NCBI GenBank assembly: GCA_025656455.1
Contig: JAHXHS010000004.1
Location: 99,675-163,674 of the forward strand
DNA from: Candidatus Thiodiazotropha sp. (ex Epidulcina cf. delphinae)
GTDB taxonomy: Bacteria; Pseudomonadota; Gammaproteobacteria; Chromatiales; Chromatiaceae
DNA length: 64,000 bases
Reading direction: 5' to 3'
Shown: positions 33,592 through 42,462 of the stretch, in pieces
How the letters are laid out: every line of letters begins with the position of its first letter
How positions within the stretch are numbered: the stretch's first letter is position 1
Notes under the pieces: generated by a model
Told to the model about the DNA's origin: nothing
Seen by the model: only the letters and a program-made list of their open reading frames with translations
Databases searched by the model: none
Made by a program: the position numbers and the translations under genes

Positions 33592-33769
33592 GCAATACTC
33601 GTGACCGGTTAATAAAAAATGGGTGTCCGCCTGGAGAGACTAGCATGACACAGGGTCTTGAGACCAGTTTCGAGGGTGGTAAATTGGTGAATATGTTTGT
33701 GTCTAGCAACTATCCTTCATACTCTTCGATAGAAACATGTCACTATCATTTCGGTATAGACACGAACTT

Positions 33770-33788
33770 CCCCCGGCAAAGCCGGGGG
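33770..33788. terminator. GC-rich hairpin downstream of the 33814 gene
   Basis: CCCCCGGC, AAA loop, GCCGGGGG: 8-bp perfect stem, 26 bases past the 3' end of the minus-strand gene at 33814-34449. No T-run follows on the minus strand, so it is a likely 3' stabiliser or weak terminator. Confidence 0.5.
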
Positions 33789-33813
33789 GGATCATGGACT
33801 AGTTAAGTAAGGC

Positions 33814-34449
33814 TTAACGCGTCGTCATAACGCTTTCGGGATCATTGCTCAAGCCATCCCCTGAGGGTATGACAATTTCTTTTCCATCCACTGAAGTTGG
33901 GAAAGGAATATCAGCATATTCAAGTCTCAGGTTATCAATCAACTGAACCTTATCTGCCAAACCCTGACTGATCGTATCTGGATGTAGACAATTACCAACC
34001 CGGGTGAATTTGGCATTACCAAATCCGATGGTCGTGCCGAATCCGCCATCTTCACGCCACTCTTTCCAGTGTCCGGCGCCCTCATTTTTATAGGAGTTGG
34101 TTACAATTTCCCACTCCATACCGTCGTGACCGACATCAGCCGCATAGTCGCCATGCATAAAGATCTGATCTCCCTCCTGAGTGGCGCGGCCGTTCCAATC
34201 AGGATATGTATCAGAAAACCAGACATAACGGGTATGGGTGCCTACATTTCCAACCTGATAAAAACAGAGTCCCTGAGTCGCCCAACGATTTTGGGTGAAA
34301 CTACTGTCGTCATAAAAGGTAATTAACCAACGATTTCCGCCCTGAACCAGATTAGGTAGATGAGGCGGTACAGCCTGGGCTGCCATCGAAGCAAAAACAG
34401 CAGCTCCAGCAATCATTGTTACAATTTTTGATGTGCCTAGGGTTTTCAT
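33814..34449 (-). CDS. Secreted protein of unknown function
   Basis: 211 residues with a typical signal peptide (TMIAGAAVFASMAAQA-V). The mature protein is rich in Trp, Tyr and Gly (WLITFYDDSSFTQNRWATQG, YVWFSDTYPDWNGRATQEGD, MHGDYAADVGHDGMEWEIV), suggesting a beta-sheet fold, with two cysteines. No family recognised. 465 bases of AT-rich sequence lie upstream. Confidence 0.6.
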   Translation of the reverse strand: MKTLGTSKIVTMIAGAAVFASMAAQAVPPHLPNLVQGGNRWLITFYDDSSFTQNRWATQGLCFYQVGNVGTHTRYVWFSDTYPDWNGRATQEGDQIFMHGDYAADVGHDGMEWEIVTNSYKNEGAGHWKEWREDGGFGTTIGFGNAKFTRVGNCLHPDTISQGLADKVQLIDNLRLEYADIPFPTSVDGKEIVIPSGDGLSNDPESVMTTR

Positions 34450-34915
34450 AATAATCTCCTCTTCAAAAGCATTGTCTGGGCATGAGTGAGGAGAAAGTAA
34501 TCAGAGATCTTAATGATAACAGCGTAAGATGATTGCCAACTCATAACGCACCCTATACCCAAGGTGGATAAAAAAATAAAACGTCAGGAGTTGCTAAAAA
34601 TCTGAAATGCTGAACATCAAAAAACATTCAGACATCATCCATGACAGACGAAATAGTAGTACATTTTTTTTACAATGCAATGAACTTTAAATTACCTTTT
34701 GGAGATTAATCAGGACATCCATTTATTTATATTTAAAAAAGCCAACTCGGTAGATTTCGGCTAAGTAATTTTAACCTTCAAGGCAAGATTCAAGTGGAGA
34801 TCTCAAGAAAAAATAGTGTAGTGATGGAGAAAAAACGGCATGCAGGAGAATTGCATGCATAAGAGATTCTCAGGCACCCCTGATTGTCAAGTCTGCTTTG
34901 GATGATTAAGACTTG
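34450..34915. other. Gene-free AT-rich interval
   Basis: No ORF with coding character on either strand. It should carry the promoter of the secreted protein at 33814-34449. The only clear structure is GCATGCA/TGCATGC (34838-34844, 34852-34858, 7-base spacer), 58 bases past the 3' end of the Y1-transposase-like gene. Confidence 0.5.
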
Positions 34916-35911
34916 CTAGGTGAGTAATCGTTGGCAGACTGTAATACTAGGTATTCGCCGATAGCCTAATTTCAGACAGACGGCTTTCAGCCTATAGGCA
35001 GCACCGACTAGTCCCTTGAACTTACTCTCAAAGTGCTGAGTCATGTAGAGCCAATGACTGGTATCGATCTGCAACCGCTCAAGGATAGGCGGTCGGCGTG
35101 CGGGTATGAACCCTTGTCTACTATCAAACATAGCCTGTTCCGTCCAGTTTAATAGTTCCAGATAGTCGGTGAGGCGAAAAGGCAGGCCCTTAGGCATTTC
35201 TTCTCTCGGGTTTCCGACAAAAGGGAGGAGATGAGGTGGCTGCTTGGATGATTCATCAGGAAAAGCAGTGGTTTCCGCTTTTGCAGCGCGTTCCGCAATG
35301 GAGGTAAACTCGTATTCTTCAAGGGATTGAACCATGCCAGCACGAACTGGATTGAAATCCACATAGGCCATACAGGCCGCCAGCGCCTTCTCATCCAATA
35401 GCGCCTGGGATTTGAAGCGCCCTTCCCAGAATCGCCCAGTACAATCATCTTCTCGATTCGCATCGCGGGCAACGGATTCGTTGAGACAACGCATGAACCA
35501 ACTGATCTCCATCAGACGGGTGCGCCAGAGCATCACTTGTTCTGACAGGAGTGACTGCTCGGCAATCGACAAAGACTCTCCTTTGAGGAAACGTTGTGAT
35601 AACGACGATCCTCGAAACAGTCTCTGCCAGCGTTCGATGACTTCACGGCTGCACCATCTCTCAGCTTTTTTCCTATCTATATATAAGACCAGGTGGTAAT
35701 GATTGTTCATCACCGAATAGGCACATACATCGATAGCGAAGATTGTAGCGAGTTCAAACTGTTTGTCTCGAATCCAATGACGTCGGTGTTCGAAGTTTTT
35801 TCCGGTAGCCGGGTCCTCGCCGCAGAGAAAGGCCCTTCGCACACAACGGGAAACGCAGTGGTAATAGGGAGTGGTTTCGAGGGAGATCAGTGATTTACGT
35901 GGTTTTGGCAT
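34916..35911 (-). mobile_element. Y1 (HUH) transposase-like protein, REP-associated/IS200 clan
   Basis: 331 residues. N-terminal Y1_Tnp domain: PYYHCVSRCVRRAFLCG, VCAYSVMNNHYHLVLY with the HUH pair His71 and His73, then MRCLNESVARDANREDDCTG, RFWEGRFKSQALLDE and CMAYVDFNPVRAG. The C-terminal 130 residues are an extra domain typical of the longer proteins in this clan. The helix that normally carries the catalytic Tyr reads ESVARDAN with no Tyr, so single-strand transposition activity is doubtful. Flanked by short inverted repeats at 34838-34858 and 35957-35986. Confidence 0.82.
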
Positions 35912-36148
35912 GATATCTCTCCTTGATATCGAATAAGGATATAGAGCGTAAGAGTGAGGTTGTCACATCGAAAACAACCTGACAACATACTAAAGTGGGT
36001 GTCCTGACAGGTTCTGACAGGTTTTTGCTCAGTTTGTGACCACATACACAGGTACGTAATTTATTATTTATCCATTCAGATGGATGTCTGGATAAAGATG
36101 CAGCAGATGATGACTTGTCTACGGCTTTTTTGATTAACTGGCGGTTGA

Positions 36149-36646
36149 TTATACGGTACGTTTATATCTTCGTGAAAGCACGACCAGGCTGATTGCCAGT
36201 AGCGCCAATGTTCCAGGCTCCGGCACGGAGGAGACTCTGAATACTATCGCTTCGCTGGTATTGATATCCAAGGCCAGAGATGTACCTGTCGCCCCATAAG
36301 CTGCCAGAGAGGTATTAAACCCGGTGTAGAGCACAGGATCGATGACTATATCCCAGCTATTACCGCCAATTTCACCGATTACACCGCCATCACCGAGAGA
36401 GTTTACATAACGCCAATTGGCATCAAGAAAATCAGTGCCGATCTCACGCAATTCTGAAGGATCATCTGCTACAACTACCCTGGGATCTGTGGTGCTCCCG
36501 TTGACATGGATGTCCCAGTGTACCGTGCTGATCTGATCGAAATCCGGCGTTACACTTCCAAAGATCACATTGAAGGAGAGACCGTCTGTGCCTTCATAGA
36601 AGAAGACATGACCGGTTTTGTACCATGCTGAGAAAGTGATTGTTAA
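36149..36646 (-). pseudogene. PEP-CTERM protein, 5'-truncated
   Basis: The frame open from 36646 reads ITFSAWYKTGHVFFYEGTDG into a beta-rich region and ends with the sorting tail VPEPGTLALLAISLVVLSRR plus basic residues. PEP-CTERM proteins are exported and processed by exosortase, which needs an N-terminal signal peptide; none is present. The only start-like codon is a GTG at 36568 and an in-frame TGA precedes 36646, so the 5' end seems lost. No exosortase gene in the window. Confidence 0.7.
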
Positions 36647-36676
36647 TCAATCTGTTAATGAAGAGAGCGATGCTTG

Positions 36677-36692
36677 TGACAAAATAGTGTCA
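36677..36692. promoter_or_regulatory. TGACA-N6-TGTCA palindrome
   Basis: TGACA (36677-36681) and TGTCA (36688-36692) separated by 6 bases, with further CCTGACA copies at about 36698, 36888 and at 35979-36020. It lies upstream of the truncated PEP-CTERM gene. It may be a transcription-factor site; no factor is identified. Confidence 0.3.
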
Positions 36693-37021
36693 AATATCCT
36701 GACAAAATGTATGGAAATAGACGCTTTTTCTCCTGAACTGCTAGCTCTTTATTAGCCATCAGCTCCTTTCGTCATTGGGGCTTGTATTGGAATTCCTCAA
36801 TCAATTGATGTGTAATAAATTGTTTTTAAACCATAAATCACTTTTATTGGCGGTTATAATGATTAAATGGGAGAGGTGTAAAAAAACCTGACAAAAAATA
36901 GGGTTTATGATCATTTGCACATGCGAGGCGCTCTCTGCAGCCAATACAGCCTCGTGGCACTCTTTTTGAGAGTTTCTGCGAGGCTGGTTCGTCGGTTGGA
37001 AAAGCTTCCCGCCTTATCTTC

Positions 37022-37162
37022 TAGCCCGGATCTTTCACCCGGGAAGGTGATGATCGTACCGAGTTCGTTGCTCAGGGGCGGGTTTTACGAATGAGATCCT
37101 TGTCATTCCCCCTTCGGGTCAGCCTTCGGCTGTGTCAGCGGCCGGGTGAAATATCCGGGCTA
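37022..37162. repeat. Inverted-repeat element with TAGCCCGGAT ends
   Basis: TAGCCCGGATCTTTCACCCG (from 37022) and its partner ending GAAATATCCGGGCTA (37142-37162) match at 20 of 21 positions, enclosing about 99 bases with small hairpins (CAGCCTTCGGCTG). This sequence type is a common gammaproteobacterial intergenic repeat. It fills part of the 720-base gap between the PEP-CTERM remnant and the radical SAM cluster; a 65-residue ORF across it (37091-37288) is not supported. Confidence 0.75.
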
Positions 37163-37369
37163 GGCATCGCTCCCGCTTCCATGGAATGGGTAGATGGCAT
37201 TGGTACGCCTTTTTTGCTTGCGGGTTCACCCTTTTATTTCCTTCTCGATATGCTAAAAATTCCTTATAAGTTCACGCCAACATCATAGGACTACCTGACG
37301 CAATCAGTGACGGTGCAAAGGTGGCTTTACAGGAGCGGCTGAAAGCCGTAATTACAGGAGAAATAGAAG

Positions 37370-37618
37370 ATGGCCAAAAAACGTTCTGACAAAAGGGTGA
37401 ACAAGGAACTCGTCGTACGCGCACTCACCGAACCCAGATTTCGTCGGGAGTTGAGCAAGGATCCGGCGAGTGCGCTCAAGGTTAAGAAGCTCAGTACCAC
37501 TCAGGCGCATGAGGTCAAGCTGGTGCTCGCTATGGTCAAGGGCATCGATCGGCAGATATCCGGTCTTGCTGACGAGTTGCTGTGCGCCACGGGAGGTGGA
37601 GGCTGCGGCATTGCCTGA
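37370..37618 (+). CDS. Putative RiPP precursor peptide, Gly-rich Cys-flanked C-terminus
   Basis: 82 residues; ATG behind ACAGGAG. Residues 1-70 form a charged helical leader with VVRALTEPRFRRELSKDPAS, the DP/FR/L/DP pattern seen in NHLP/Nif11-clan leaders (similarity by eye). The C-terminal tail is LLCATGGGGCGIA with Cys72 and Cys79 flanking ATGGGG. Directly followed by three radical SAM genes, the first overlapping its stop. The tail is a plausible core for thioether or C-C crosslinking and methylation. The GGA-GGT-GGA-GGC glycine codons also serve as ribosome binding site for the next gene. No protease or exporter gene is adjacent. Confidence 0.72.
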   Translation: MAKKRSDKRVNKELVVRALTEPRFRRELSKDPASALKVKKLSTTQAHEVKLVLAMVKGIDRQISGLADELLCATGGGGCGIA

Positions 37619-38711
37619 GAGTGACCTTGGCCGCGCAGAGGTCTTGGTTGCCACTACCTGGGATTGTAATCTTCGCTGTAGTTACTGTTTCGTTCAGGAC
37701 CACACATTCGTAGGCGCTAATCAGCGGATGACGCCGGTGACCGCGAAACAGGTTATCGATGCCCTGGATAAGGGGCTTATCGATGCCGAAACTATCAGTG
37801 TGCATCTCTATGGCGGTGAACCGTTAACCAATTTGCCCGCTGTCAGGGCGATGGTGGAGCGAAGTCTGGCCATGCCGGCCGGGCGTTTCAGCTTCGCGGT
37901 CACCACCAACGGAACAGTGGATACCGACGAGGTGATCGAGCTGTTGGGAAAGGCCAGGTTCGAGGTCATTCTCAGTATCGACGGTCCGCAAGAGATCCAC
38001 GATCAGTGTCGTCGTACGGCAGGCGGTGTCCCCACTCATGAGCGTGTATTGCGCTTTCTGCACAAGCTGCGAGAGCGTACTGACTGCTGGATCAGGGGCT
38101 CTTCCGTGGTCAGGCATGGCTGGGGCTTAGGCGAAGCAGAGACCTACCTGCGGACCCTTCCGGTGGATGTGGTTAAGGCCCAGGCGGTGCGGGTTGCCGA
38201 TGCCAGCAGTTTCGCCCTGCAGCCGGCCGAAAAGGAAGCCTATCTGGCGGATCTGACAGCCGTGGGAAAGCAGGTAATCGCAGACTTGGAAGCGGGACGT
38301 CAGCCCCTTGATGATCGTTACTCCGCACGGGTGTTGCAATTGCTCAAAGGAGAATCCAGGGAAAGGTTTTGCGGCGCCGGTGATAGCATCTTCGGCATCA
38401 CCCCTGACGGCGCTATTCGTCCCTGCATTCTGTTACAGGAAGAGCCTGGCAGCAGCTTGGGCCATGTCTCCGAGTCCGCTGCCATCTGGCGCGAGGCCGG
38501 CAAACGCTGGCGGGAGGCCCACGGACCTCGCGAGGCATGTTCGCACTGCGAGGCCCTTCCGCTTTGCGGTGGTGGATGCCCGGCCATGCTGTCGGTATGC
38601 GGTTCTGACGAATGCGACCTGATCCGGCACAACTGCCGGGTGGCCCGGACCATCTACAATCAGTTTCGTGAACGGCCGACAGCGTTGTTGCCATTGGCAG
38701 GCATTACATGA
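37611..38711 (+). CDS. Radical SAM/SPASM peptide maturase 1
   Basis: 366 residues from TTG 37611 (8 bases after GGAGG inside the precursor gene; GTG 37596 is a weaker alternative). Radical SAM cluster CNLRCSYC (Cys19, 23, 26), GGEPLTN, TTNGT, LSIDGPQEIHD. Complete SPASM domain: C-x12-G-x4-C (CGAGDSIFG...GAIRPC) and CSHCEALPLCGGGC (C-x2-C-x5-C-x3-C), then further Cys to bind auxiliary 4Fe-4S clusters. Architecture of sactisynthases, anSMEs and other peptide modifiers. Overlaps the precursor stop and overlaps maturase 2 by 4 bases. Confidence 0.9.
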   Translation: MPESDLGRAEVLVATTWDCNLRCSYCFVQDHTFVGANQRMTPVTAKQVIDALDKGLIDAETISVHLYGGEPLTNLPAVRAMVERSLAMPAGRFSFAVTTNGTVDTDEVIELLGKARFEVILSIDGPQEIHDQCRRTAGGVPTHERVLRFLHKLRERTDCWIRGSSVVRHGWGLGEAETYLRTLPVDVVKAQAVRVADASSFALQPAEKEAYLADLTAVGKQVIADLEAGRQPLDDRYSARVLQLLKGESRERFCGAGDSIFGITPDGAIRPCILLQEEPGSSLGHVSESAAIWREAGKRWREAHGPREACSHCEALPLCGGGCPAMLSVCGSDECDLIRHNCRVARTIYNQFRERPTALLPLAGIT

Positions 38712-39931
38712 ACCTGGAATTGCCTCTTGATCGGCCGCCACCGGGGTTCGATCCGGCGGACATCCAAGCCTCACCATGGCAGGAACACGATCGCCCGGTC
38801 ATGGCTCTGGCCCTGGACTTGGCGGGACGCTGCAACATCGCTTGCCGCTATTGTGCGGAATCCGCCAGCCAGCCTCATCATCGACCTTTCATGTCGCCCG
38901 ATACCCTGGCGAAGGCTTGGGATTGGCTGATACCGGATGGCATCCCCCGACAGGGCAGCAGCATACGTCTGGGTAGTGGCGAACCGCTGCTGGCGATGCC
39001 CCTGCTACAGGATCTGGCCGATCGCCTGGAACGTCTCCGGCAAGCCGGCCAGGTTCCCCCCGAGGTATTCCTCACCACCAACGGAACCCTTGCAGACGCC
39101 GAAGTACGTGACTGGCTGGTAAGCAAGGGTTGGCATGTAAAGATCAGTCTGGATGGTCCCCAAGCGATCCACGATCAGTGGCGTGTCACCGCAGCCGGCC
39201 GAGGAACTCACGGTCAGGTAGCAGAGGCAGTAGAGGCGTTGGCCAAGCGTATGCCGGATCGTTTCAGTGTCACCGCGGTGTTATGCCGGGGCAACGATCC
39301 ACAGGCCGTGTTTGACGGTATCAGCTCACTGGGTGTTAGACGTATCGAATTGGTGCCGGTAGTCCATTCCGACCCAAACATCCTCCCTGACGGGAAGGAT
39401 CTGGCGCGCTATCGTGCCTTTACCGAAGCCTGGGTGGATGATTGGTTGGCTACGCCGGAAGGTACGGAGCCGGCAGAGCTGGTGCGGCTGACCAATGCTG
39501 CCCGGCGTACCATGGGTTATGACGTCAAGCGGGTAGTCTGCGGGGCTGGCCGCAACTTCTTCGGTGTCGGTCCTGAAGGTGATATCTATCCCTGTTTCCG
39601 TTTTGTCGGTCTGCCCGAGTACCGCCTCGGCAACATCGCATCCGGACCCGACGGTGCCTCTTTGAAGGCTTTTCGTCAGGGTGTTGGGCGTACCTATGAG
39701 CAACGTCCGGACTGCCGCAATTGCTGGTCCGCTCCCTTGTGCGGCGGGCCGTGCTTCTCCTGTGCGGAACTGTTCGGTTCTGGCGGTGGCGCCCCCTTCG
39801 CGCTCCATTGCGACTTCATGCGCGCCGATGCCCACGCCGCGGTACGCTTAGTGAATGGATTGCGCGAACGTTCACCAGAGCGCCTGCTGGCGCTGCTGGC
39901 AGGACTCGTGGATCTGCACGTCGAAGCATGA
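38708..39931 (+). CDS. Radical SAM/SPASM peptide maturase 2
   Basis: 407 residues. Radical SAM cluster CNIACRYC (Cys42, 46, 49), SGEPLLA, LTTNGTL, ISLDGPQAIHDQ. SPASM: CGAGRNFFGVGPEGDIYPC and CRNCWSAPLCGGPC, then FSC and HCDFM. A paralogue-like partner of maturase 1, sharing SLDGPQ(A/E)IHDQ and the spacing of the auxiliary cysteines but with a longer N-terminus (about 30 extra residues before the first cluster). ATGA-type overlaps at both ends mean the set is translated as a unit. Confidence 0.9.
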   Translation: MNLELPLDRPPPGFDPADIQASPWQEHDRPVMALALDLAGRCNIACRYCAESASQPHHRPFMSPDTLAKAWDWLIPDGIPRQGSSIRLGSGEPLLAMPLLQDLADRLERLRQAGQVPPEVFLTTNGTLADAEVRDWLVSKGWHVKISLDGPQAIHDQWRVTAAGRGTHGQVAEAVEALAKRMPDRFSVTAVLCRGNDPQAVFDGISSLGVRRIELVPVVHSDPNILPDGKDLARYRAFTEAWVDDWLATPEGTEPAELVRLTNAARRTMGYDVKRVVCGAGRNFFGVGPEGDIYPCFRFVGLPEYRLGNIASGPDGASLKAFRQGVGRTYEQRPDCRNCWSAPLCGGPCFSCAELFGSGGGAPFALHCDFMRADAHAAVRLVNGLRERSPERLLALLAGLVDLHVEA

Positions 39932-41205
39932 AACGCCTATTGCTGATCAAGCCGCCGGAAAGCTCCGATTTCAACTTCGGCGCCTTCAGCCTGGGTGTGC
40001 TGGCAGCCGCGGTGCAGGATCTCGTCGAGGTGAGGATCCTCGATGCCACCCGTATGCCCCTGGAAGAGGCAACGGATATCGCTTGGCGAGCGCGGCCCGA
40101 CTGGTTGGGAATCACCACCATGGGCGTAACCTCGGTCTTTGCCGTCAGCACCCTCCTGCGCCAGTTATGCAAACATCCGCATGCAAACCGAAAAACCTTG
40201 CTCATGGCCGGTGGCCACGGCGCCACGGGCTTGCCTCAGCCATTACTGGAGGCAGGCGCTGACCTGGTGGTGCTGGGCGAGGGTGAGATCACCTTACGCC
40301 GCATTCTGAGCACAGGCTTCGTCCCTGGCATGGAAGGCACCGCTTGCCTATTGGACGGAAGACTCTGTACAGGGCCGGCAGCACCGTTGGTAGCGCCATT
40401 GGATGCTTTATTGCCTCCCGCCCGGCATCTCATGCCGCCACCGGAGGATGATGTCCACCTGCTGGAGACCAGCCGGGGTTGCCCGCATGCATGCGAGTTC
40501 TGCGAGACGACTCGCTTCTTCGGCCGCCGCTGGCGTTACAAGTCTCCCGAAAGGGTGGTCGAAGAGGCCCGGCATTTGCTGGAAGAGCAGGGCGCGTGGA
40601 TCATCCACATCTGCGATGACAACTTCACCGCCAGCCGACGGCGGGTGCGAAGCATCTGCGAACTGCTGAGCGATGGCCCGCTACCACCCCTGATCATGGT
40701 CTCTGCCCGCGCCGACGACCTGGCGGCAGACCAGAATCTGTTGCCGGCCATGGCCTCGGCCAACATGTTGAGGATCGCCATTGGCGTGGAAACCCTTGAC
40801 CCGCACCTGGCTGCCGCCGCAGGCAAGCCCATTGCCGCGGAAACCTATCGTTCTGTGTTCGACCGCATGCGCGAATTGGGTATGTTCTCGGTTGCCTCTT
40901 TCATTGTCGGTCTTCCCGGAGAAGACGCCTCCATGCGCCAGCGTAACCTTAGTCTTGCGGTGGAAACGGCGCCCGACTGCGCCCGCTTCGTCCCCTTCAT
41001 TCCCATGCCCGGTGTGCCAATGGCGGGCGATCAGCGGCAGTGGGCCCCAGATCCCGAACACGTCCGCGAGGCGTACCGGCTCAACCGCGAGTTCCTCAAT
41101 GCCGCCTCGGTACACAAGCGGCTAAAGATCGCGGCGGCTGCCGGGGGCGTGCGATCAATCCTCGCGCGGGGCGTGCTGGAGCGCGAAAAGCAAACGAGCC
41201 GATGA
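39928..41205 (+). CDS. B12-binding-domain radical SAM enzyme
   Basis: 425 residues from ATG 39928 (A of ATGA overlap with the previous stop; the frame upstream to 39721 overlaps maturase 2 and is rejected). N-terminal cobalamin-binding-like domain (KRLLLIKPPESSDFNFGAF ... PDWLGITTMGVTSVFAV, VLGEGEITLRRIL), then radical SAM cluster CPHACEFC (Cys185, 189, 192), DDNFTA and RIAIGVETLD. The classic B12 His loop is not evident, so corrin may bind base-off without protein ligand. Class members methylate unactivated carbons or rearrange C-C bonds. Last gene of the cluster. Confidence 0.87.
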   Translation: MKRLLLIKPPESSDFNFGAFSLGVLAAAVQDLVEVRILDATRMPLEEATDIAWRARPDWLGITTMGVTSVFAVSTLLRQLCKHPHANRKTLLMAGGHGATGLPQPLLEAGADLVVLGEGEITLRRILSTGFVPGMEGTACLLDGRLCTGPAAPLVAPLDALLPPARHLMPPPEDDVHLLETSRGCPHACEFCETTRFFGRRWRYKSPERVVEEARHLLEEQGAWIIHICDDNFTASRRRVRSICELLSDGPLPPLIMVSARADDLAADQNLLPAMASANMLRIAIGVETLDPHLAAAAGKPIAAETYRSVFDRMRELGMFSVASFIVGLPGEDASMRQRNLSLAVETAPDCARFVPFIPMPGVPMAGDQRQWAPDPEHVREAYRLNREFLNAASVHKRLKIAAAAGGVRSILARGVLEREKQTSR

Positions 41206-41290
41206 TAGGAAATTCAACCATTTCACTTTAACCAAGGGCCTTTTACTGGCTATCCCGCTTAACACAAAATCTGAAAGGAGGAAACATCTT

Positions 41291-42451
41291 ATGAAAGGAC
41301 CAGCCAGGTTCTTGAGAATATATATTTTATTTACCCTGCTAACCCTTTATGGTTGCACCGCCCATTCCCCACAACTTTTTATCGGTAAAGAACATCATGC
41401 GCCAATAGAACCTGTAGGGGTGTATGCGGTTGCGGGCCAGTACATCTGGGATAGCTGGATTGTGGAAGATGAAGGGACTCTTCATCGTTACGCCCTTTCA
41501 GCACCCTCTGACAAACTTACGCCCAATGAACGTCATCAGCATGCCTTTGTACGCCATGCCATATCACAAAATGGTGGGGTCACCTGGCAGGATATGGGGC
41601 CGGCTATCCAGCCAAGCGGTAAAAAAGGCGTCTGGCCGGATAAGGTCATCTGGACCAGCAGCGTGATGATCAGGGAAGTAGATGGCGAAAAACAATTTCT
41701 AATGTTTATCACCGGCCGCAATGAAGAAAACAATGATGAAATGAACCAAAGCATCGGAGTCAGCACCTCCAAGGATGGCCATCACTTTACCTCCCCGCAG
41801 ATTATTTTACCGCCCACTGAGCAAGTGACCAAGCTAGGCTATGATATTACCAATGATGACGGCATCATCATGGCATGGCGGGACCCCTTTGTTATCCAGG
41901 ATCCGGCCACCCGGAAGTGGCATATGTTCTTCTCCGCCAAATCAAAAGATGCCTGCGGAACAATCCGGCCAACCGTCGGCCATGCCATTGCCACGGATAA
42001 CACTTTGATGAACTGGCAACTTGAGGAGCCATTAAAGCTTCCCCAGCATTATCGTCAACTGGAAGTTCCCTACATGATCGCCAGAGGCGGTAAATATTAT
42101 CTCTTCGTATCAACCCAGAATAATCCGACCATGGACAACAACAGGGATAAAGAGGCGGCCTTCAGGGGCTTTGTGTCAGACGAGACCATCATTGGCCAGT
42201 GGGAATTGCTCTATACAGTGAATGAAGGGCAGGAGACTGACAAAATATTCGGCCATCAAATCTATGCGCCTACTATTTTTGAAAAAAAGCGGGGCAGTGG
42301 AGAATACGGGGCCGTAACCTTTTTTTCCCTGAACACCATGTGCCCCCTGACCGGTTCGCCAATTGTTGAGATACGCTGGCGGAATGAGAGGCCTGAATTC
42401 ATGTTCAACAAGGACCTCGGCTGCTGCCTCCCATATAACTGCCTGGATTGA
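41291..42451 (+). CDS. GH68/GH32-like five-bladed propeller lipoprotein
   Basis: 386 residues. Lipobox LYGC (Cys22). Motifs in the order of levansucrase/invertase-clan enzymes: IWDSWIVED (candidate nucleophile Asp54), IWTSSVMIRE, AWRDPFVIQD (Asp198 of the RDP triad) and QLEVPYMI (candidate acid/base Glu258). Four cysteines occur near the C-terminus (CPLTG, CCLPYNC). Assignment rests on motif order only; substrate could be fructan or another glycan. AAAGGAGG precedes the ATG. Separate from the radical SAM set by 85 bases. Confidence 0.62.
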   Translation: MKGPARFLRIYILFTLLTLYGCTAHSPQLFIGKEHHAPIEPVGVYAVAGQYIWDSWIVEDEGTLHRYALSAPSDKLTPNERHQHAFVRHAISQNGGVTWQDMGPAIQPSGKKGVWPDKVIWTSSVMIREVDGEKQFLMFITGRNEENNDEMNQSIGVSTSKDGHHFTSPQIILPPTEQVTKLGYDITNDDGIIMAWRDPFVIQDPATRKWHMFFSAKSKDACGTIRPTVGHAIATDNTLMNWQLEEPLKLPQHYRQLEVPYMIARGGKYYLFVSTQNNPTMDNNRDKEAAFRGFVSDETIIGQWELLYTVNEGQETDKIFGHQIYAPTIFEKKRGSGEYGAVTFFSLNTMCPLTGSPIVEIRWRNERPEFMFNKDLGCCLPYNCLD

Positions 42452-42462
42452 GGGAGTTACCA

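Noticed and set aside
36655..36765. Short minus-strand ORF of about 34 codons with AAGGAG upstream, before the PEP-CTERM remnant
   Set aside because: Too short, no recognisable features; does not join in frame to the PEP-CTERM frame.
36955..36970. Sigma-54-like TGGCAC-N5-TTGA motif upstream of the radical SAM cluster
   Set aside because: The -12 element has GA rather than GC, and it lies about 400 bases from the first gene with a repeat in between.
37091..37288. 65-residue ORF upstream of the radical SAM cluster
   Set aside because: Covers the TAGCCCGGAT inverted-repeat element; no convincing start signal or homology seen.
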